Source: Vibrio palustris
Lineage (GTDB): Bacteria > Pseudomonadota > Gammaproteobacteria > Enterobacterales > Vibrionaceae
DNA length: 64,000 nucleotides
NCBI RefSeq assembly: GCF_024346995.1
Contig: NZ_AP024887.1
Coordinates: 1,550,001 to 1,614,000 of the forward strand
Direction: 5' to 3'
In this document: positions 1 through 10,027 of the stretch, piece after piece
Layout of the letters: every line of letters begins with the position of its first letter
Numbering within the stretch: the stretch's first letter is position 1
Made by a program: the position numbers and the translations under genes
The notes under the pieces: generated by a model
What the model was told of the DNA's origin: nothing
Database searches by the model: none
Seen by the model: only the letters and a program-made list of their open reading frames with translations

Positions 1-706
1 GCGCTACCACACTCGCCGGAGACTCAGGATGAACAAGAATCGCCGCATCAGGGTAAACTGCTTTCATTTTGCGCAGTGCATCTGCTGAGAATTCATCATG
101 AACCACACATTCCCCATTCCAAAGCAGCATATCTGCGCCCGTTTGGTTGGCAATGTATGAGCCTAAATGACGATCTGGCCCCCAAATGATTTTGTGATCG
201 TGACTATCCAAGTGCTCGACAATCTCTAATGCAATACTGGATGTCACTACCCAATCAGCACGTGCTTTCACTGCGGCGGAAGTATTCGCGTACACTACGA
301 CAGTATGCTCAGGGTGAGCATCGCAAAACTCAGTGAATTTATCCGCAGGGCAACCTAAATCAAGCGAGCATTCGGCTTCCAGAGTTGGCATCAAAATGCG
401 CTTTTCTGGATTGAGAATTTTGGCTGATTCGCCCATAAAACGGACGCCTGCAATAATTAACGTTGTCGCTTCATGTCGGTTACCAAATTTAGCCATTTCG
501 AGCGAATCCCCGACAAAGCCGCCGGTTTCTTCCGCTAATGCTTGGATTTCTGGATCGGTATAGTAGTGGGCAATGAGCACCGCTTGTTTTTCTTCAAGTA
601 GACGTTTAATACGACTCACATAAGCATGCTTATCGTCATCCGTTAACGGAGCTGGTTTAGGTGGGAACGGGTAAATCGTGTCAAGTTTATCCAGTATATG
701 GCTCAT
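1..706 (-). CDS. nadA: Quinolinate synthase NadA (3' end cut by window edge)
   Basis: Quinolinate synthase condenses iminoaspartate with dihydroxyacetone phosphate to make quinolinate for de novo NAD synthesis; it carries a 4Fe-4S cluster. About 235 N-terminal codons are visible, beginning [16 protein letters not shown] at the ATG at 706. Visible family segments are [40 protein letters not shown] (cluster-type cysteines) and [20 protein letters not shown]. The frame stays open to base 1, so the C-terminus lies outside. It sits downstream of tol-pal-cpoB on the same strand, a common gammaproteobacterial arrangement, but a hairpin at 811-837 lies between, so it may have its own promoter. Confidence 0.95.
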   Translation of the reverse strand, partial: MSHILDKLDTIYPFPPKPAPLTDDDKHAYVSRIKRLLEEKQAVLIAHYYTDPEIQALAEETGGFVGDSLEMAKFGNRHEATTLIIAGVRFMGESAKILNPEKRILMPTLEAECSLDLGCPADKFTEFCDAHPEHTVVVYANTSAAVKARADWVVTSSIALEIVEHLDSHDHKIIWGPDRHLGSYIANQTGADMLLWNGECVVHDEFSADALRKMKAVYPDAAILVHPESPASVVA

Positions 707-810
707 GGCTCGAATCTAGGCTAGATGATAATCCGAATATTCTACACTGAATGGTTTATAATAATCAAAAGTGACAGTGCCCAACGGTGAATTACGCTTG
801 ATAAAATCAC

Positions 811-837
811 AAAGAGCCACGATTGACGTGACTCTTT
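811..837 (-). terminator. Hairpin between cpoB and nadA, probable terminator
   Basis: AAAGAG-CACG / CGTG-CTCTTT stem with one mismatch and a 5-nt loop, 17 nt past the cpoB stop. On the minus strand it is followed by a moderately T-rich stretch; on the plus strand by TTTTTATT. It probably ends the tol-pal transcript, perhaps only partially. Confidence 0.55.
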
Positions 838-853
838 TTATTACCTTGGGCGC

Positions 854-1648
854 TTACTTCAAGTGGGGTTTCGCCACTTCAGCGGAAGAACTATCAGGAT
901 AGTCATCAACCACTTGCTGATAATATTTTTTCGCTTGGTCTGCTTGATTATTGCGGCTCGCAATATCCCCTAATTTGACGAGTGCGTCAGCACGTTTATT
1001 CGATTTCTTAAACGTTGCGACTTTAGCGAAGTTTTTCGCCGCTTTAACATCGTCTTTTTTGGCGAAGAACAATTGGCCTAGCCAGTAATGGCTATTGGGA
1101 GTATATACCGAATCTGGGAACTCTTTTTGAAACTTCTCAAAGGCTTGAATCGCCCCATCGTAATCATGTTTTTTCAAAATTAGATCAACGGCGTCTTGAT
1201 ATGCGCTACGTTCATCTTTATTACTTGAAAACGTGCCTTGATCGTCATCGCTACTGGCGTCTTGCTGAGCTGTGCCTGTTGCAGTGTTTTTTTTCAAATG
1301 ACTGCGCAGGTCATCAAGCTCAACAAACAACTCACGCTGGCGTTTTGTCATTTGCTGCATATTGTACGAATTTTTCTCAAGTTTACCGCGTAAACTGCGA
1401 ATTTCTTGAGACATTTCATCCATCTGCTGCTGCATTTTCAATTGCATGCGGCTGCGGCTTTTTACTAGCCTTTCAAGTCGCTGAATCTCGGAATCTTGGC
1501 TACCGTTCGCTTGGGAAGCACTGGCTTGGCCATTATTTTGATTTGATGAATAGTCGATATCTGATACTGGAGCCGGTGCAGCGAGCGTACTGCTCGCTGC
1601 ACTTGCCAGTAACGTAAGCATAACAACTTGCTTTAAGTTACTGAACAT
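854..1648 (-). CDS. cpoB: Cell division coordinator CpoB (YbgF)
   Basis: 264-residue periplasmic protein, last gene of the tol-pal cluster. In E. coli CpoB links Tol energy state to PBP1B activity during septation. A signal peptide (about residues 1-23, ending SSTLAA) is followed by a low-complexity linker and a coiled coil around 50-115 (LERLVKSRSRMQLKMQQQM, the trimerisation region). A C-terminal TPR domain (about 145-264) has helices such as YDGAIQAFEKFQKEFPDS and NSHYWLGQLFFAKKD. It lies 13 nt after pal, so it is almost certainly co-transcribed with it. Length and domain order are normal for the family. Confidence 0.95.
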   Translation of the reverse strand: MFSNLKQVVMLTLLASAASSTLAAPAPVSDIDYSSNQNNGQASASQANGSQDSEIQRLERLVKSRSRMQLKMQQQMDEMSQEIRSLRGKLEKNSYNMQQMTKRQRELFVELDDLRSHLKKNTATGTAQQDASSDDDQGTFSSNKDERSAYQDAVDLILKKHDYDGAIQAFEKFQKEFPDSVYTPNSHYWLGQLFFAKKDDVKAAKNFAKVATFKKSNKRADALVKLGDIASRNNQADQAKKYYQQVVDDYPDSSSAEVAKPHLK

Positions 1649-1661
1649 AAAGTATTCCTAC

Positions 1662-2219
1662 TTAGTATACTAGAACTGCGCGGCGGTTTTTCGCGTATGC
1701 AGCTTGAGATTGACCAAGAACCAATGGTTTCTCTTCACCGTAGCTTACGATAGAGATTTGGCTTGCTTCAACACCCAATGCTTCTAGGTATTTTTCAACT
1801 GCTTTAGCACGACGTTCGCCTAGAGCGATGTTGTACTCTGGTGTACCACGTTCATCTGTGTACCCTTCGATTTTTACGCTCATGTTTGGGTGCTCGCTCA
1901 AGTATGAGGCGTGCGCTTCTAACATGTCTTCGTAATCGCTTGAAATTGTAGAGTTATCAAACGCGAAGTATACGGTTTGCTTTTCACGAAGTGCTTGATT
2001 CTTAGCTTCTTCTTCAGACATTTGAGATTCACTGCTCTCCATTGGAGTTGCCATTGTATCTTCAGTGTCTGCTGATTTGCTGCTTTGGCTCGTTTGCTGC
2101 TGGTTAGTTTGTGAACCAGACGCATCCGTCGCATCATCGCTTGAACTACATGCTGACATTGCCATTACAGGTAGTGCGATAAGCAGTCCTTTAAGAACTT
2201 TATTTAATTGCATCTTCAT
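1662..2219 (-). CDS. pal: Peptidoglycan-associated lipoprotein Pal
   Basis: Outer-membrane lipoprotein that anchors the outer membrane to peptidoglycan and is the partner of TolB. The signal peptide ends in a lipobox, AMSAC, with the acylated cysteine at residue 24. A Ser/Thr/Gln-rich tether (25-75) follows, then an OmpA-like peptidoglycan-binding domain from about 80 to 185 containing [25 protein letters not shown] and [13 protein letters not shown] second ATG at 2213 gives a protein starting MQLNKVLKG and is an equally plausible start: the AAGGA motif is only about 4 nt from the first ATG and about 10 nt from the second. Confidence 0.96.
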   Translation of the reverse strand: MKMQLNKVLKGLLIALPVMAMSACSSSDDATDASGSQTNQQQTSQSSKSADTEDTMATPMESSESQMSEEEAKNQALREKQTVYFAFDNSTISSDYEDMLEAHASYLSEHPNMSVKIEGYTDERGTPEYNIALGERRAKAVEKYLEALGVEASQISIVSYGEEKPLVLGQSQAAYAKNRRAVLVY

Positions 2220-2246
2220 TTTCCTTACTTATTGAAAAGTGTGTGC

Positions 2247-3599
2247 TTATAAAAATGGTGACCATGCTGGTGCTCTTACACGTCCGTTCGTTGCCGGTAA
2301 GCGTGCTTTAAAGCGCCCATCTATTGATACCATGGATAATACGTTTTTCCCATTATAAATAGAGCTGTAGATAACCATAGCACCATTTGGTGAAATACTT
2401 GGAGACTCATCTAGCAAAGTCTTCGTTAAAATTTGGACAGAGCCTGTTTCCAAATCTTGCTTAGCCAAATTAAAGCCAGAGTTACTACGGTTCACCATGA
2501 TGAGATAACGTCCATCTGGAGTGAGCTGTCCACCCAAGTTCTGACTGCCCTGCCACGTAAGGCGCTTCGTCGAACCATCGTTTAAATTTACTCGATAAAT
2601 CTGTGGTTTACCACCCCGATCCGACGTAAATATGAGGGACTTCCCATCCGGGTCCCAAAACGGTTCTGTATTATTAGCGCGTCCATGGGTTACTTGTGTC
2701 AACTTCTTGCTAGCTAAATCCAAAATGTAAACATGGAACGAGCCACTTTTCGACAACACAACCGCGAGTTTCTTACCATCTGGCGAAAACTCTGGAGCGC
2801 CGTTATGTCTCGGATAAGCCGACACTTTTTCACGCTTAGCGGTATAAATATTTTGTATATAAATTTCAGCATGTCCGTTTTGGAAGCTCACATATGCCAA
2901 TTCTTTGCCATCCGGTGACCAAGAAGGTGACATGATCGGCTGCTTAGATCGCAACACAATACGTTCATTATGACCGTCGTAATCAGAAATGCGTAACTGG
3001 TACGGATATTTATCTTTGTGTTTAACGACCACATAAGCGATGTGCGTTAAAAATGCGCCTTTTTCGCCCGTTAGCTGTTCATACACTAAGTCAGAAATAC
3101 GGTGCCCATACATGCGCAATTTTTTCTCAGATACGCGTGCCACTTTTTTGAACAACACTTGGTCGTTAGAAACTACCAATTGCCCGTCATCACTTAGCGA
3201 TTTGTTGGTTCCTTGAGTGAGCTGCCCTCTAACGACGTCAACGAGCTGATAACGAATTACATACTTACCGTTGGCATCTTGCGATACTGTGCCTGTAAGT
3301 AGTGAATCAACGCCCATTTTTGTCCACGCCTTATAATCGATGTCATTCGTATCATAAGGGGTTTGTGGCATTTTACTAACCGGTACTGGACTGAACTTAC
3401 CACTTCGGGTTAAGTCCGATGACACAATCGAGGCCAAATCTTCTGGGGGGCGCGTTTTGCCTTCCCATTTAAAAGGCACAATTGCGATTGGCCGGGCTGC
3501 ACTGATCCCATCAGTAATAACGAGATCTAACGCCGCATTGGCCATTTGGATACTGCTGAGCAGTATCAATACACTTCCTAAAAATAATCGCTTTAACAC
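2247..3599 (-). CDS. tolB: Tol-Pal translocation protein TolB
   Basis: Periplasmic beta-propeller that shuttles between Pal and the TolA/inner-membrane motor. The signal peptide ends near SIQMANA, then comes the N-terminal TolB domain (about 25-165) and a propeller with repeated PDG/PNG blades: [54 protein letters not shown] and [14 protein letters not shown] prefer the GTG at 3599 (450 aa), because the AAAGGA motif lies 7 nt upstream of it. An in-frame ATG at 3605 is only about 2 nt from that motif, and longer starts run into tolA. It follows tolA in the operon with a 13-nt gap. Confidence 0.94.
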   Translation of the reverse strand: MLKRLFLGSVLILLSSIQMANAALDLVITDGISAARPIAIVPFKWEGKTRPPEDLASIVSSDLTRSGKFSPVPVSKMPQTPYDTNDIDYKAWTKMGVDSLLTGTVSQDANGKYVIRYQLVDVVRGQLTQGTNKSLSDDGQLVVSNDQVLFKKVARVSEKKLRMYGHRISDLVYEQLTGEKGAFLTHIAYVVVKHKDKYPYQLRISDYDGHNERIVLRSKQPIMSPSWSPDGKELAYVSFQNGHAEIYIQNIYTAKREKVSAYPRHNGAPEFSPDGKKLAVVLSKSGSFHVYILDLASKKLTQVTHGRANNTEPFWDPDGKSLIFTSDRGGKPQIYRVNLNDGSTKRLTWQGSQNLGGQLTPDGRYLIMVNRSNSGFNLAKQDLETGSVQILTKTLLDESPSISPNGAMVIYSSIYNGKNVLSMVSIDGRFKARLPATNGRVRAPAWSPFL

Positions 3600-3612
3600 A
3601 AGCATTTCCTTT

Positions 3613-4680
3613 TTACTCTGGTGCAACGGTCAAGTTGATATCTTTGAGTTTTTCCACAACAGCCGGGTCGTTTTTCGGAAGAGGGAAATTATCGACTTTC
3701 GCAACGGCCGCACGTGTGGCTCGGCAGAGACGCGAGTCCCCTCCTTCTACTGTGATACTTTTCAATATTGCGCCAGTACCCGTTGGAATCAAACGCAGGT
3801 TCACTTTACATTCTTTTCCTTTAAAATTGTCGTCAAGCAACAGATTTTTTTGGATAAGTTGTTGGTAAATGGCTCCCCATCGCTGAGATTCACTGGCGAC
3901 GTGCTTTGCTTGAGCAGCACTATTTTCAGACGACTCATTTTGTAATCCGTTAAAAATGTCTTTGAGCTGCTCTTGCTCTTTCTTCTTGGCTTTTTCTTCC
4001 TGAATTTTTTTCAAGCGTGCTTTTTCTGCCGCTTCCTTCGCGGCTTTCTCTTGTGCGGCTTTTTGTTTTGCGATACGTGCTTGCTTAGCTTTTTCAGCCG
4101 CGGCACGTTTCGCTTTTTCTCGCTCAGCACGAGCTTTAGCTTCTTTGGCCGCTTTCTCTTTGGCGGCTTTCTCTTTCGCCGCTTTAGCCGCTGCAGCAGC
4201 CTTAGCTTTGCGTTTTGCTTCAGCTTGAGCTTTTGCTTTACGAGCCTTCTCTTGGCGAGCTTTTTCTTCTGCCGCTTTTTGCTCTTGAGCCTCGCGCTGT
4301 TTACGAGCCTTTTCTGCCTCACGAGCTTGTTTGGCTTCTTGTGCTTGTTGCTCTTTGAGTTTGCGAATGCGTTCTTCTTCTGCTTTACGCTTTTTCGCTA
4401 ACTGCTCTGCTTCACGACGCATTTTAGCGAGTCGATCTTTACGTGCCTGCTCTTTTTGTGCAGCCTCATTACGCTGTTGGCGGATTTTTTCTGCTTGTTG
4501 ATGGATCTGATTGGGATCAATCACCACCGCTTCTACCATCTTTCCGGAAGATTTTGGCTTCGGCTTTTCCAGATTAAAATCCGCACTCCAGATTAATGCG
4601 CCCACCAAGACAGCATGTAATGCTATCGAGACGATAACTGGCGTCGTTAACTGAGGCTTATTTTGATTTTTTGATCTCAT
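3613..4680 (-). CDS. tolA: Tol-Pal system protein TolA
   Basis: Inner-membrane-anchored, periplasm-spanning protein that transmits TolQR proton-driven motion to Pal and TolB. It is 355 residues: one transmembrane helix near 14-33 ([17 protein letters not shown]), a very long Ala/Lys/Glu-rich helical domain II (about 60-240) and a C-terminal domain III (about 255-355) ending [18 protein letters not shown]. Domain II contains short in-frame tandem repeats of the KEKAA type (see repeat at 4141-4185), so its length may vary between strains. It lies 15 nt downstream of tolR. The long antisense open frame over domain II is a composition artefact. Confidence 0.95.
   Translation of the reverse strand: MRSKNQNKPQLTTPVIVSIALHAVLVGALIWSADFNLEKPKPKSSGKMVEAVVIDPNQIHQQAEKIRQQRNEAAQKEQARKDRLAKMRREAEQLAKKRKAEEERIRKLKEQQAQEAKQAREAEKARKQREAQEQKAAEEKARQEKARKAKAQAEAKRKAKAAAAAKAAKEKAAKEKAAKEAKARAEREKAKRAAAEKAKQARIAKQKAAQEKAAKEAAEKARLKKIQEEKAKKKEQEQLKDIFNGLQNESSENSAAQAKHVASESQRWGAIYQQLIQKNLLLDDNFKGKECKVNLRLIPTGTGAILKSITVEGGDSRLCRATRAAVAKVDNFPLPKNDPAVVEKLKDINLTVAPE
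4141..4185 (-). repeat. Three tandem 15-bp units in tolA domain II
   Basis: Three near-identical 15-bp units (4141-4155, 4156-4170, 4171-4185; on the plus strand close to CTCTTTGGCGGCTTT) encode successive AAKEK pentapeptides in the helical rod. Units differ at one to three bases. Such repeats can expand or contract by slippage without breaking the frame. Confidence 0.8.
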
Positions 4681-4695
4681 GAATGCTAACCAAGC

Positions 4696-5142
4696 CTATT
4701 CATCATCTTTAATATCCGTTAACAATCCGACCTTCGGAATGCCCGCTTTACTTAACTGATCCAAAACCATCACTATATTAGAATAGGATGTAGCTTTATC
4801 GCCACCAACCGCTACCTGAGTGTTCGGGTTGACTTGTCGCTCAGCCTTGATACGCACGACGATATCTTGTAATGACACTCCGCGTTCCATTTCTTTATTA
4901 TCGACACTGATGCCTAAGTCACCTTGTTTATCAATCTCAACAATAATGAAGCTTGAGCTATCACCAGCCAATTCCGAAGCCGGTTTAGCTGTGGTGGTCT
5001 GAGGTAGGTCCACATCCACGCCTTGGGTCACAAAAGGCGATGTCACCATAAAGATAATCAGCAAAACCAACATCACATCAATGTATGGCACGACGTTGAT
5101 TTCCGCTGTCATCTTCCGTTTTTTCGGTTGATAACTTGCCAT
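4696..5142 (-). CDS. tolR: Tol-Pal motor protein TolR
   Basis: Proton-channel partner of TolQ (ExbD/MotB-like). It is 148 residues: a short basic N-terminus, a single transmembrane helix at about 17-37 carrying the essential membrane aspartate (D22, in INVVPYIDVMLVLL), and a periplasmic domain to the end (ISVDNKEME, QVAVGGDKATSYSNIV, VGLLTD). It is separated from tolQ by 3 nt, which suggests translational coupling. Confidence 0.96.
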   Translation of the reverse strand: MASYQPKKRKMTAEINVVPYIDVMLVLLIIFMVTSPFVTQGVDVDLPQTTTAKPASELAGDSSSFIIVEIDKQGDLGISVDNKEMERGVSLQDIVVRIKAERQVNPNTQVAVGGDKATSYSNIVMVLDQLSKAGIPKVGLLTDIKDDE

Positions 5143-5145
5143 AAA

Positions 5146-5829
5146 TTATTCCTTTCCTGCCATCGCTTGGCGATGCAAGATGCTATGAAACTCTTCAGAG
5201 AAGTTTGCATATGAATGTTCAAGCTTACTGACTTTATCAGTCAAACGGTTATAAGCAATCACAGCAGGAATCGCAGCAAATAGGCCCATGGCTGTCGCGA
5301 TCAACGCTTCTGCAATACCCGGTGCGACCATCGCCAACGTTGCTTGCTTCACTTGGCCAAGTGCGATAAACGAATGCATGATCCCCCATACCGTACCAAA
5401 TAAGCCGATGTATGGACTGATAGAACCTACCGTCGCTAAGAACGGTAAACTGGTTTCTAGCTCTTCAACTTCACGACCGACCGCAACTCGCATCGCTCGG
5501 CTGGTGCCTTCCATAATAAAATCAGGAGACGCTGCATTGGATTTGTGTAAGCGACCAAACTCGGTAAAGCCGCTATAAAAGATTTCTTCGGTTCCCGTTA
5601 ATGAATCTTTACGGGTTTTACTCTCTTGATAAAGGCGAGACAAATCGTTGCCTGACCAAAATTTATCTTCGAACTCATCGGCTTCGCGTAATGCGGCTTT
5701 TAGTCTTTTGCTGCGCTGTAGGATCATCGCCCAAGAACAGACAGACATACTCAGCAGCAGTAGCATTACGATTTTGACAAGCAAGCTTGCCTCTAAAAAC
5801 AGGTCTAGAATAGAAATATCAGCATTCAC
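5146..5829 (-). CDS. tolQ: Tol-Pal motor protein TolQ
   Basis: ExbB/MotA-family stator subunit that forms the proton channel with TolR. It is 227 residues with three membrane segments: about 17-37 ([20 protein letters not shown]), 130-160 ([20 protein letters not shown]) and 168-195 ([20 protein letters not shown]). The large cytoplasmic loop between the first two is typical. Its ATG overlaps the end of ybgC by 11 nt, so the cluster starts at ybgC. Confidence 0.96.
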   Translation of the reverse strand: MNADISILDLFLEASLLVKIVMLLLLSMSVCSWAMILQRSKRLKAALREADEFEDKFWSGNDLSRLYQESKTRKDSLTGTEEIFYSGFTEFGRLHKSNAASPDFIMEGTSRAMRVAVGREVEELETSLPFLATVGSISPYIGLFGTVWGIMHSFIALGQVKQATLAMVAPGIAEALIATAMGLFAAIPAVIAYNRLTDKVSKLEHSYANFSEEFHSILHRQAMAGKE

Positions 5830-6226
5830 TTGAGGTCAGCTCCGTGGTTAAAGTGGTCGGCATAGCGATCGGCTTCATGTTTGTATTATCGATGTATGCT
5901 ACCTTAACAATTGTTTTACACAATACATCACCGTCAGGATTGACTAGCTCTTGACAGAAAACCATTGACGCTTTTTTAACGTTCGTCACCCAACTCTTTA
6001 CCGTAAGAAGGTCATCGAGTCGTGCCCCTTTTATAAAATCAATATCCATGTGTCGGACAACAAAGCCTGCGCCTTGTTCCAAAAAAGACTGCTGATTCAA
6101 ACCTGCGTTACGCAACATTTCGGTACGTGCACGCTCGAAAAAACGTAAATAATTCGCATGGTATACCACACCACCTGCATCGGTATCTTCATAATAGATA
6201 CGTACCGGCCATTCAAATATGTTCAT
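5819..6226 (-). CDS. ybgC: Acyl-CoA thioesterase YbgC
   Basis: 135-residue hotdog-fold thioesterase, first gene of the tol-pal cluster. The active-site segment [20 protein letters not shown] holds the family catalytic aspartate (D16) and histidine (H23). In E. coli the enzyme acts on acyl-CoA and interacts with phospholipid synthesis enzymes; the link to Tol function is not understood. It overlaps tolQ by 11 nt. The 184-nt gap upstream (6227-6410) holds the cyd terminator and presumably the tol promoter. Confidence 0.94.
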   Translation of the reverse strand: MNIFEWPVRIYYEDTDAGGVVYHANYLRFFERARTEMLRNAGLNQQSFLEQGAGFVVRHMDIDFIKGARLDDLLTVKSWVTNVKKASMVFCQELVNPDGDVLCKTIVKVAYIDNTNMKPIAMPTTLTTELTSSEC

Positions 6227-6334
6227 AATGTCGAGATCCTAATCTTGCCTCATACAACTGACTGTTTACTATAACGCAAGAATATGACCGGAGTACAAGG
6301 CTTAACGGGACTTTTCACAGGGTTCTGATAAAAA

Positions 6335-6365
6335 AATAGCGTTGTCTCAAAAAGACAACGCTATT
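6335..6365 (-). terminator. Rho-independent terminator of the cydAB operon
   Basis: Perfect 13-bp stem (6335-6347 / 6353-6365) with a 5-nt loop. On the minus strand it is followed by TTTTTTATC. It lies 45 nt past the ybgE stop and separates the cyd operon from tol-pal. Confidence 0.9.
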
Positions 6366-6410
6366 GTGCTCAATTCCTCGTCAAAGGATTACGCTACAAT
6401 GACTTATTCA

Positions 6411-6716
6411 TTACGCGAACCTGACGATGGTCAATACAATCAAAATCGTTATTGAAAAATAAGGACTGAAAGTTACCTGCCAAAACCAATGGCGCGGCTT
6501 AAAACCGATGCCATAAATCATACTCGAGCATACTGCCCAAATCAGTAACATCCCTTTCACTACATTAAAACCATCAATATGATCAGCGTAGTTCACTGGA
6601 TCCCACATCACTAAACCGATATGGGTGAATCCCAGTACAATGGATAACAAACGCAGTGGCCAGTTATCCATTGGGGCATGCCATTTGGCGACACGTTCAG
6701 AACAATGACTATTCAC
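6411..6716 (-). CDS. ybgE: Cyd operon protein YbgE
   Basis: Small inner-membrane protein (101 aa) always found with cytochrome bd genes; its exact role is unsettled. Three hydrophobic segments are visible: about 20-40 (LRLLSIVLGFTHIGLVMW), 52-70 (VVKGMLLIWAVCSSMIYGIG) and 80-100 (VTFSPYFSITILIVLTIV). Its start overlaps the last 8 nt of cydX, consistent with coupled translation. Confidence 0.9.
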   Translation of the reverse strand: MNSHCSERVAKWHAPMDNWPLRLLSIVLGFTHIGLVMWDPVNYADHIDGFNVVKGMLLIWAVCSSMIYGIGFKPRHWFWQVTFSPYFSITILIVLTIVRFA

Positions 6717-6816
6717 TGTCTTCGTCCATCATTTCACGATGTTCTAACCAAAGTGCATTAATGATACCGAATGCGCAGGCTAACAACACCCCTAAAATCC
6801 AAGCAAAATACCACAT
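6709..6816 (-). CDS. cydX: Cytochrome bd oxidase small subunit CydX (YbgT)
   Basis: 35-residue membrane peptide: MWYFAWILGVLL at the N-terminus, ending ALWLEHREMMDEDSE. One transmembrane helix spans about 4-23. CydX stabilises the haem groups of cytochrome bd-I. The start codon at 6816 lies 11 nt after the cydB stop, preceded by an AGGAG-like site; the stop overlaps the ybgE start. The aromatic MWYF start and the E-H-R segment are family hallmarks. Confidence 0.95.
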   Translation of the reverse strand: MWYFAWILGVLLACAFGIINALWLEHREMMDEDSE

Positions 6817-6827
6817 CGTTATGCTCC

Positions 6828-7964
6828 TTAGTACATTGATTTCTGGTTGTCTTCAACATCGGACTTACTAATACGACCGTACATTTTGTAATAACAAAAC
6901 GCGGTGTACAGCAAAATAATAGGCACAAAAACAGCGGCAACGCCGGTCATCAGTTTCAGTGTCATTTCACTTGATGTTGCATCCCAAATGGTCAAACTCA
7001 CATTCGGATTAATGCTTGAAGGCATCACAAATGGGAACATCGCAAATCCTGCCGTAAAGATAGTCCCCGCCGTTCCTAAACTGGCCGTAATAAACGCAAA
7101 CGCAGGCTTACCAACGCGAGAGAAAACAGCGGCCAATATTGGCATCACCACACCTAAGATAGGAGCTGCCCACATGAGTGGATACTCGTGGAAGTTATTC
7201 ATCCAAGCACCCGCTTGCGTGATCACTTCTTTATTTAGTGGGTTAGATGCCGCATTACCATCAATAACACTATTGACGACGAAACCATCGAGATTACTCA
7301 CCCAAAAACCAGCTGTAACAAATAGAGCTGCGCTCAATACACCCGTGATTTGAGTCAACGAGGTTGCGCGAGTACGGACTTCATCAGACGCTTTCATTTG
7401 CAACCATGTTGAACCTTGGTTCAAGAACATCAACACACTGACTAAACCACACAAAATACCAAATGGGTTAAGTAGACCAAAAAATGAACCGTCGTAAGTC
7501 ACCATAAGTAGGTTATTTATATCGAGTGGAACACCTTGGAGCAAGTTACCAAATGCAACACCGATAATAAGAGGAGGCACAAAACCACTGATTGAGATCC
7601 CCACATCTAAGGCTTTACGCCATTTTACATCATCGATTTTTGCGCGGTACTCAAGACACAGTGGACGTAACCACAATGCAGCGAGCGTTAACGTCATAGC
7701 CAGATAAAAACCTGAGAATGACGCTGCATAGACCATAGGCCAAGCGGCAAATAGCGCGCCCCCTGCTGTGATTAACCAAACCTGGTTACCATCCCAGTGT
7801 GGGGCAATGGTGTTAATCATCATTCGGCGTTCAGTATTGGTTTTTCCGATGAGGGGCACTAATGCCCCGACACCCATATCGAAACCGTCAGCGACAGCGA
7901 AACCAACAAACAACACTCCAATCAATACCCACCAAATAAATCGTAGGGCTTCGTAATCCAACAT
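6828..7964 (-). CDS. cydB: Cytochrome bd ubiquinol oxidase subunit II CydB
   Basis: 378-residue integral membrane subunit of the high-affinity terminal oxidase used at low oxygen. It starts MLDYEALRFIWWVLIG and shows about nine hydrophobic helices; GFAVADGFDMGVGAL and HWDGNQVWLITAGGALFAAWP are conserved CydB segments. It lies 16 nt downstream of cydA. Length matches the E. coli protein (379 aa). Confidence 0.96.
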   Translation of the reverse strand: MLDYEALRFIWWVLIGVLFVGFAVADGFDMGVGALVPLIGKTNTERRMMINTIAPHWDGNQVWLITAGGALFAAWPMVYAASFSGFYLAMTLTLAALWLRPLCLEYRAKIDDVKWRKALDVGISISGFVPPLIIGVAFGNLLQGVPLDINNLLMVTYDGSFFGLLNPFGILCGLVSVLMFLNQGSTWLQMKASDEVRTRATSLTQITGVLSAALFVTAGFWVSNLDGFVVNSVIDGNAASNPLNKEVITQAGAWMNNFHEYPLMWAAPILGVVMPILAAVFSRVGKPAFAFITASLGTAGTIFTAGFAMFPFVMPSSINPNVSLTIWDATSSEMTLKLMTGVAAVFVPIILLYTAFCYYKMYGRISKSDVEDNQKSMY

Positions 7965-7980
7965 TATTGTCTCTCCTTAC

Positions 7981-9567
7981 TTAAGCATCTACTTGGCGAT
8001 TAACTTTGTCTTCAACAGAGTTACCGTCTTGCTCAAAGTGATAACGGCCAGTTTTCAAGCTACTTGGACCTGAGCGAGAAAATTTAACCATCAAGAATAT
8101 TTCAACAACCAAGAAGATTGTATAAAGCGCGAGAATACCTACCAACGTCGTAATCAATTGACCAGAGCTTAGCGCTGAGGCAGCCACATTCGTGGGCAGA
8201 ATTTCACCAACAGCCCATGGCTGACGACCGTACTCGGCGACAAACCAACCGGTTTCTACGGCAATCCATGGTAGCGGAATACCAAATAACGCGGCTTTCA
8301 ATAAAATAGGATGTTGTTGGATCTTGTTACGGCACGTTTGAATAAACGCCGCACCAAAGATAATTAACATCAATACACCACAGCCAACCATGATGCGGAA
8401 CGACCAGAATAATGGCCATACTTTGGGAATAGAGTCATCAGCGGCTGATTGAATTTGCTGTTCGGTCGCATCACTTACGTTGTCGGTATAGCGCTTAAGC
8501 AATAAGCCATAACCTAAGTCAACTTTCGCTTTTTCAAACTCGGCTTTTTCTTGTGGTGTTTGCGTGCCATTACGAAGTTTCTCTAGTAATGAGTAGGCAT
8601 ACATACCGTTACGAATACGTTCAATATGCTCTTTACGTAAGTCACGTAACCCCGGCACTTCTGTATCCAAAGAGCGTGTTGCAATAATACCAAGTGCCCA
8701 AGGTACCTGAAGCGCAAAGTTCGTTTCTTGCTTATCTTGATCCGGGAAACCGACTAACGTCCATGCCGCTGGCGCTGGCTGAGTTTCCCACTCACCTTCA
8801 ATCGCCGCTAGCTTGGTTTTCTGTACATCACCTAACTCGTAACCTGATTCATCACCTAATACAATCACCGATAATACAGCTGCGATACCAAAGGAGGCTG
8901 CAACCGCAAACGAGCGACGTGCAAACGGTAGATCACGCCCTTTCAAGAGATAGTATGAGCTCACACCGAGGATAAACATAGCGCCAGTGGTATAACCCGC
9001 GGCAACGGTGTGCACAAATTTCACCTGTGCTACTGGGTTAAAGATGATTTCGGCAAAGCTCACCATTTCCATTCGCATACTTTCGTAATTGAATGTTGAA
9101 CCAACGGGGTTTTGCATCCAGCCGTTCGCGATCAAAATCCATAATGCTGAGAAGTTTGAGCCAATCGCGACTAACCATGTCGTTGCTAAGTGCTGACGTT
9201 TTGATAAACGGTCCCAACCGAAAAAGAAAAGCCCGACAAAAGTAGATTCTAAGAAAAAGGCAACCAAGGCTTCTATAGCAAGTGGTGCACCAAAAATATC
9301 ACCCACGTAATGTGAATAATAAGACCAGTTAGTCCCGAACTGGAATTCCATGGTTAATCCCGTGGAAACACCCAGTGCAAAGTTAATACCGAACAATTTG
9401 CCCCAGAACTTTGTCATGTCCTTGTAGACTTGTTTATCGGTCATTACGTATAGAGACTCCATGATGGCAAGCAAAAATGTCATGCCCAGAGTCAAAGGTA
9501 CGAATAAGAAGTGATACATCGCTGTCATCGCAAATTGCAACCGCGACAGATCAACTACGTCAATCAT
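7981..9567 (-). CDS. cydA: Cytochrome bd ubiquinol oxidase subunit I CydA
   Basis: Quinol-oxidising, haem-bearing subunit, 528 residues from the ATG at 9567. That start has an AAAGGAG site 6 nt upstream and gives [20 protein letters not shown] with the haem ligand H19. The further ligand histidine lies in [11 protein letters not shown]. The long Q-loop is present, and the signature [18 protein letters not shown] near residue 440 identifies the family. An upstream in-frame start (9597) would disturb the conserved N-terminus. It heads the cydA-cydB-cydX-ybgE operon, probably controlled by ArcA/FNR. Confidence 0.97.
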   Translation of the reverse strand: MIDVVDLSRLQFAMTAMYHFLFVPLTLGMTFLLAIMESLYVMTDKQVYKDMTKFWGKLFGINFALGVSTGLTMEFQFGTNWSYYSHYVGDIFGAPLAIEALVAFFLESTFVGLFFFGWDRLSKRQHLATTWLVAIGSNFSALWILIANGWMQNPVGSTFNYESMRMEMVSFAEIIFNPVAQVKFVHTVAAGYTTGAMFILGVSSYYLLKGRDLPFARRSFAVAASFGIAAVLSVIVLGDESGYELGDVQKTKLAAIEGEWETQPAPAAWTLVGFPDQDKQETNFALQVPWALGIIATRSLDTEVPGLRDLRKEHIERIRNGMYAYSLLEKLRNGTQTPQEKAEFEKAKVDLGYGLLLKRYTDNVSDATEQQIQSAADDSIPKVWPLFWSFRIMVGCGVLMLIIFGAAFIQTCRNKIQQHPILLKAALFGIPLPWIAVETGWFVAEYGRQPWAVGEILPTNVAASALSSGQLITTLVGILALYTIFLVVEIFLMVKFSRSGPSSLKTGRYHFEQDGNSVEDKVNRQVDA

Positions 9568-9828
9568 AGTAACTCCTTTGTGTCGGCTGAAAGACACGTT
9601 AAATACATTAAAACATTGCTTTCGTTACACAACTTAATCAGTTGTTATCAAAAAGTGACTGTTGTTGTTTCAATGTACCAGTGTGGTTAGGTAATTGTTA
9701 AGCGCCAGCTAATATAGCTTGAGCTAATAATACTGCGGAACACGGAATGTTTCAAAAGGTTTATAGAGGCGACTCGCTGTCATAAAAATCAATATGTATC
9801 ATTGAAAACTACATGAGCTCATTTCTAA

Positions 9829-9842
9829 ATGATCCAGATCAA
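9829..9842. promoter_or_regulatory. FNR-like box upstream of cydA
   Basis: ATGAT-CCAG-ATCAA matches the FNR consensus TTGAT-N4-ATCAA at 9 of 10 fixed positions. It lies about 262 nt upstream of the cydA start codon. E. coli cydAB is controlled by FNR and ArcA, so the position is sensible, but the distance is long and the assignment rests on the motif only. Confidence 0.45.
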
Positions 9843-9964
9843 TAGTTTAGCGGTCGTGTTGTTACTAAAGCGTGAAATATAGAGATAGGAGAGGTTTTGT
9901 GGCTACATAAGAGCAACAACTAGGTAACGAGTCGTCACTTTTATGAACCAAATAAATATTCAAA

Positions 9965-9988
9965 AACGTGATCTTGATCGATCACGTT
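9965..9988 (-). terminator. Probable terminator of the ruv operon
   Basis: Perfect 9-bp inverted repeat AACGTGATC / GATCACGTT with a 6-nt loop, about 40 nt beyond the ruvB stop; on the minus strand the stem runs into TTTTTG. GC content is low, so strength is uncertain. The arms could also bind a protein. Confidence 0.55.
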
Positions 9989-10027
9989 CTTACAAATATA
10001 AACAGATATGACGATTTCTGACTTAAT

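Larger units (their letters stand above)
9568..10027. other. 460-nt gap: cydA control region and ruvB 3' end
   Basis: No convincing gene in either strand. It holds an FNR-like box (9829-9842), the probable ruvB terminator (9965-9988) and an A/T-rich stretch just upstream of cydA where the promoter should lie. The unusually long leader fits an operon with several regulatory inputs. Confidence 0.6.

Noticed and set aside
1201..1617. 138-codon open frame on the plus strand
   Set aside because: Lies entirely antisense to cpoB, with no ribosome binding site or recognisable protein.
3973..4401. Long Phe/Ser/Leu-rich open frame on the plus strand
   Set aside because: It is antisense to the Ala/Lys-rich rod of tolA; codon bias of AAA/GCG repeats leaves the opposite strand free of stops. 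No start site or homology.
6904..7353. 149-codon open frame antisense to cydB
   Set aside because: Shadow of a conserved membrane protein gene in the opposite strand; sequence has no family features.
9974..9983. FNR box TTGATCGATC near ruvB
   Set aside because: Spacing between the half-sites is 2 instead of 4 nt, and the sequence is better explained as part of the terminator hairpin.
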